Translations under genes and position numbers: made by a program
Part shown: one piece after another, positions 6,015 through 6,446 of the stretch
Numbering within the stretch: the stretch's first letter is position 1
Layout: the number at the start of each line of letters is the position of its first letter
Source of the DNA: JAKBCQ01 sp021807585
GTDB taxonomy: Bacteria > Planctomycetota > Planctomycetia > Isosphaerales > Isosphaeraceae
DNA: 6,446 bases
Assembly: GCA_027325115.1 (NCBI GenBank)
Contig: DAHWFG010000145.1
Location: 1 to 6,446, forward strand
Reading direction: 5' to 3'
Notes under the pieces: generated by a model
Seen by the model: only the letters and a program-made list of their open reading frames with translations
Told to the model about the DNA's origin: nothing
Databases searched by the model: none

Positions 6015-6153
6015 TATCAATTATCGGCGTTTTGTCGACTCCCGTACCGCGCTCGCGTTCATCAAGAACGGCCGGATCGAGCTCGAGACGCCGCGGGCGA
6101 CCGCCCAAGATATCGATCATTTTATGGACGATATCCGACCTAATGTCTCTTGA
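6011..6153 (+). pseudogene. Probable C-terminal remnant of a second metallophosphoesterase
   Basis: The 48 bases at 6037-6084 align without gaps to 5120-5167 of the intact phosphoesterase gene, in the same reading register, with 39 identical bases. The peptides are DSRTALAFIKNGRIEL and DPRAAYAIIEDGRIEI (9 of 16 identical). In the intact protein this follows the GHSH and NPGSVG motifs; neither motif is present upstream here, so no working enzyme is encoded. The frame runs on through ETPRATAQDIDHFMDDI to a TGA at 6151, matching the usual helix after this strand. It may be the scrap of a duplicated or separately inherited phosphoesterase gene. The upstream border is not clear; 6011 is approximate and marks the end of the preceding gene. 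A small unrelated gene in this frame cannot be excluded. Confidence 0.45.
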
Positions 6154-6297
6154 CCACCAAGAGCTAAATCCAGATTTCGGCGCCATGACGACGGGGTCGG
6201 GATCGTTTACGATCTCACGAATCAATCGACCGACGACTCGACCACAAATCGGTTCGTCGTCATCATTCGCATCGAATTCCATTCGCTTTCCAAACCC

Positions 6298-6302
6298 GGA
6301 GG
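6298..6302 (+). promoter_or_regulatory. Ribosome binding site for the Rpn-like gene
   Basis: GGAGG lies six bases before a GTG codon at 6309. It supports GTG as the start, since no in-frame ATG occurs before codon 9. Confidence 0.7.
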
Positions 6303-6308
6303 TTTCTC

Positions 6309-6446
6309 GTGGCGAAAAAGTACGACGTCGTGATGAAAGAACTGGTCGAGCGCGATCCCGCGGCGTGGCTCGCGCTCTTGGGAGTCAATACCGACGGGTC
6401 GATCGCGATCATCAACACCGATCTCTCGGCGTTCTCGTCCGACGCC
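6309..6446 (+). CDS. Rpn-like (PD-(D/E)XK nuclease family) protein, 3' partial
   Basis: Only the first 46 codons are in the window; the frame remains open at the end. The start is GTG with GGAGG six bases upstream. The N-terminus reads MAKKYDVVMKELVERDPAAW, then LALLGV and a strand with INTDLSAFSSDA. The pattern (FD/YD-x3-K-x-L-x5-P-x-x-W, L-x-x-LG, then IxxDLSxxxxxADK) is one I associate with Rpn/transposase-like nuclease proteins that are multicopy in planctomycete genomes. The catalytic residues would lie downstream of the window, so activity cannot be judged. The call rests on recall of the family's N-terminal pattern. Confidence 0.6.
   Translation, partial: MAKKYDVVMKELVERDPAAWLALLGVNTDGSIAIINTDLSAFSSDA

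Noticed and set aside
6004..6282. A 92-codon - strand frame before the Rpn-like gene
   Set aside because: It is antisense to the phosphoesterase-like remnant and shows no domain pattern or start signal.

Overview
The window looks like chromosomal DNA from a planctomycete, most likely of the Isosphaeraceae type. This is inferred from recognition of protein styles, not from a search: an exported BON-domain protein with a Tyr/Pro/Trp-rich tail, a start of an Rpn-like protein of the kind that is multicopy in those genomes, and GC-rich coding sequence with many small hypothetical proteins and loose gene spacing. All genes I can support are on the + strand.

Layout. 1-849: the 3' part of a gene for a Gly/Met/Pro-rich repeat protein with a folded C-terminal domain, followed by a strong intrinsic terminator (933-965). 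1107-1430: a 107-residue membrane protein with a textbook ribosome binding site. 1727-2476: a secreted BON-domain protein, closed by a terminator-like hairpin (2511-2541). 2709-4592: a glutamine-dependent asparagine synthase (AsnB family) with both active sites intact, translationally coupled by an ATGA overlap to 4589-5302, a calcineurin-like metallophosphoesterase. 5303-5693 holds no convincing gene. 5694-6014: a small AT-rich gene for a single-span membrane protein. About 6011-6153: what looks like a decayed C-terminal scrap of a second metallophosphoesterase. 6309 to the window end: the first 46 codons of an Rpn-like protein.

How the genes work together. Only asnB and the phosphoesterase clearly form an operon. 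AsnB makes asparagine or amidates another carboxylate with glutamine and ATP; the partner's substrate cannot be read from sequence. The BON protein and the first repeat protein share low-complexity Gly/Met/Pro segments and may both act outside the cytoplasm, but they lie in separate transcription units. I found no tRNA, rRNA, CRISPR array, insertion sequence or clear novel multi-gene system. The points most worth a second look are the metallophosphoesterase-like scrap, the strong excess of the palindrome CGATCG in genes and spacers, the nearly identical DNA repeats in the first gene, and the AT-rich small gene.
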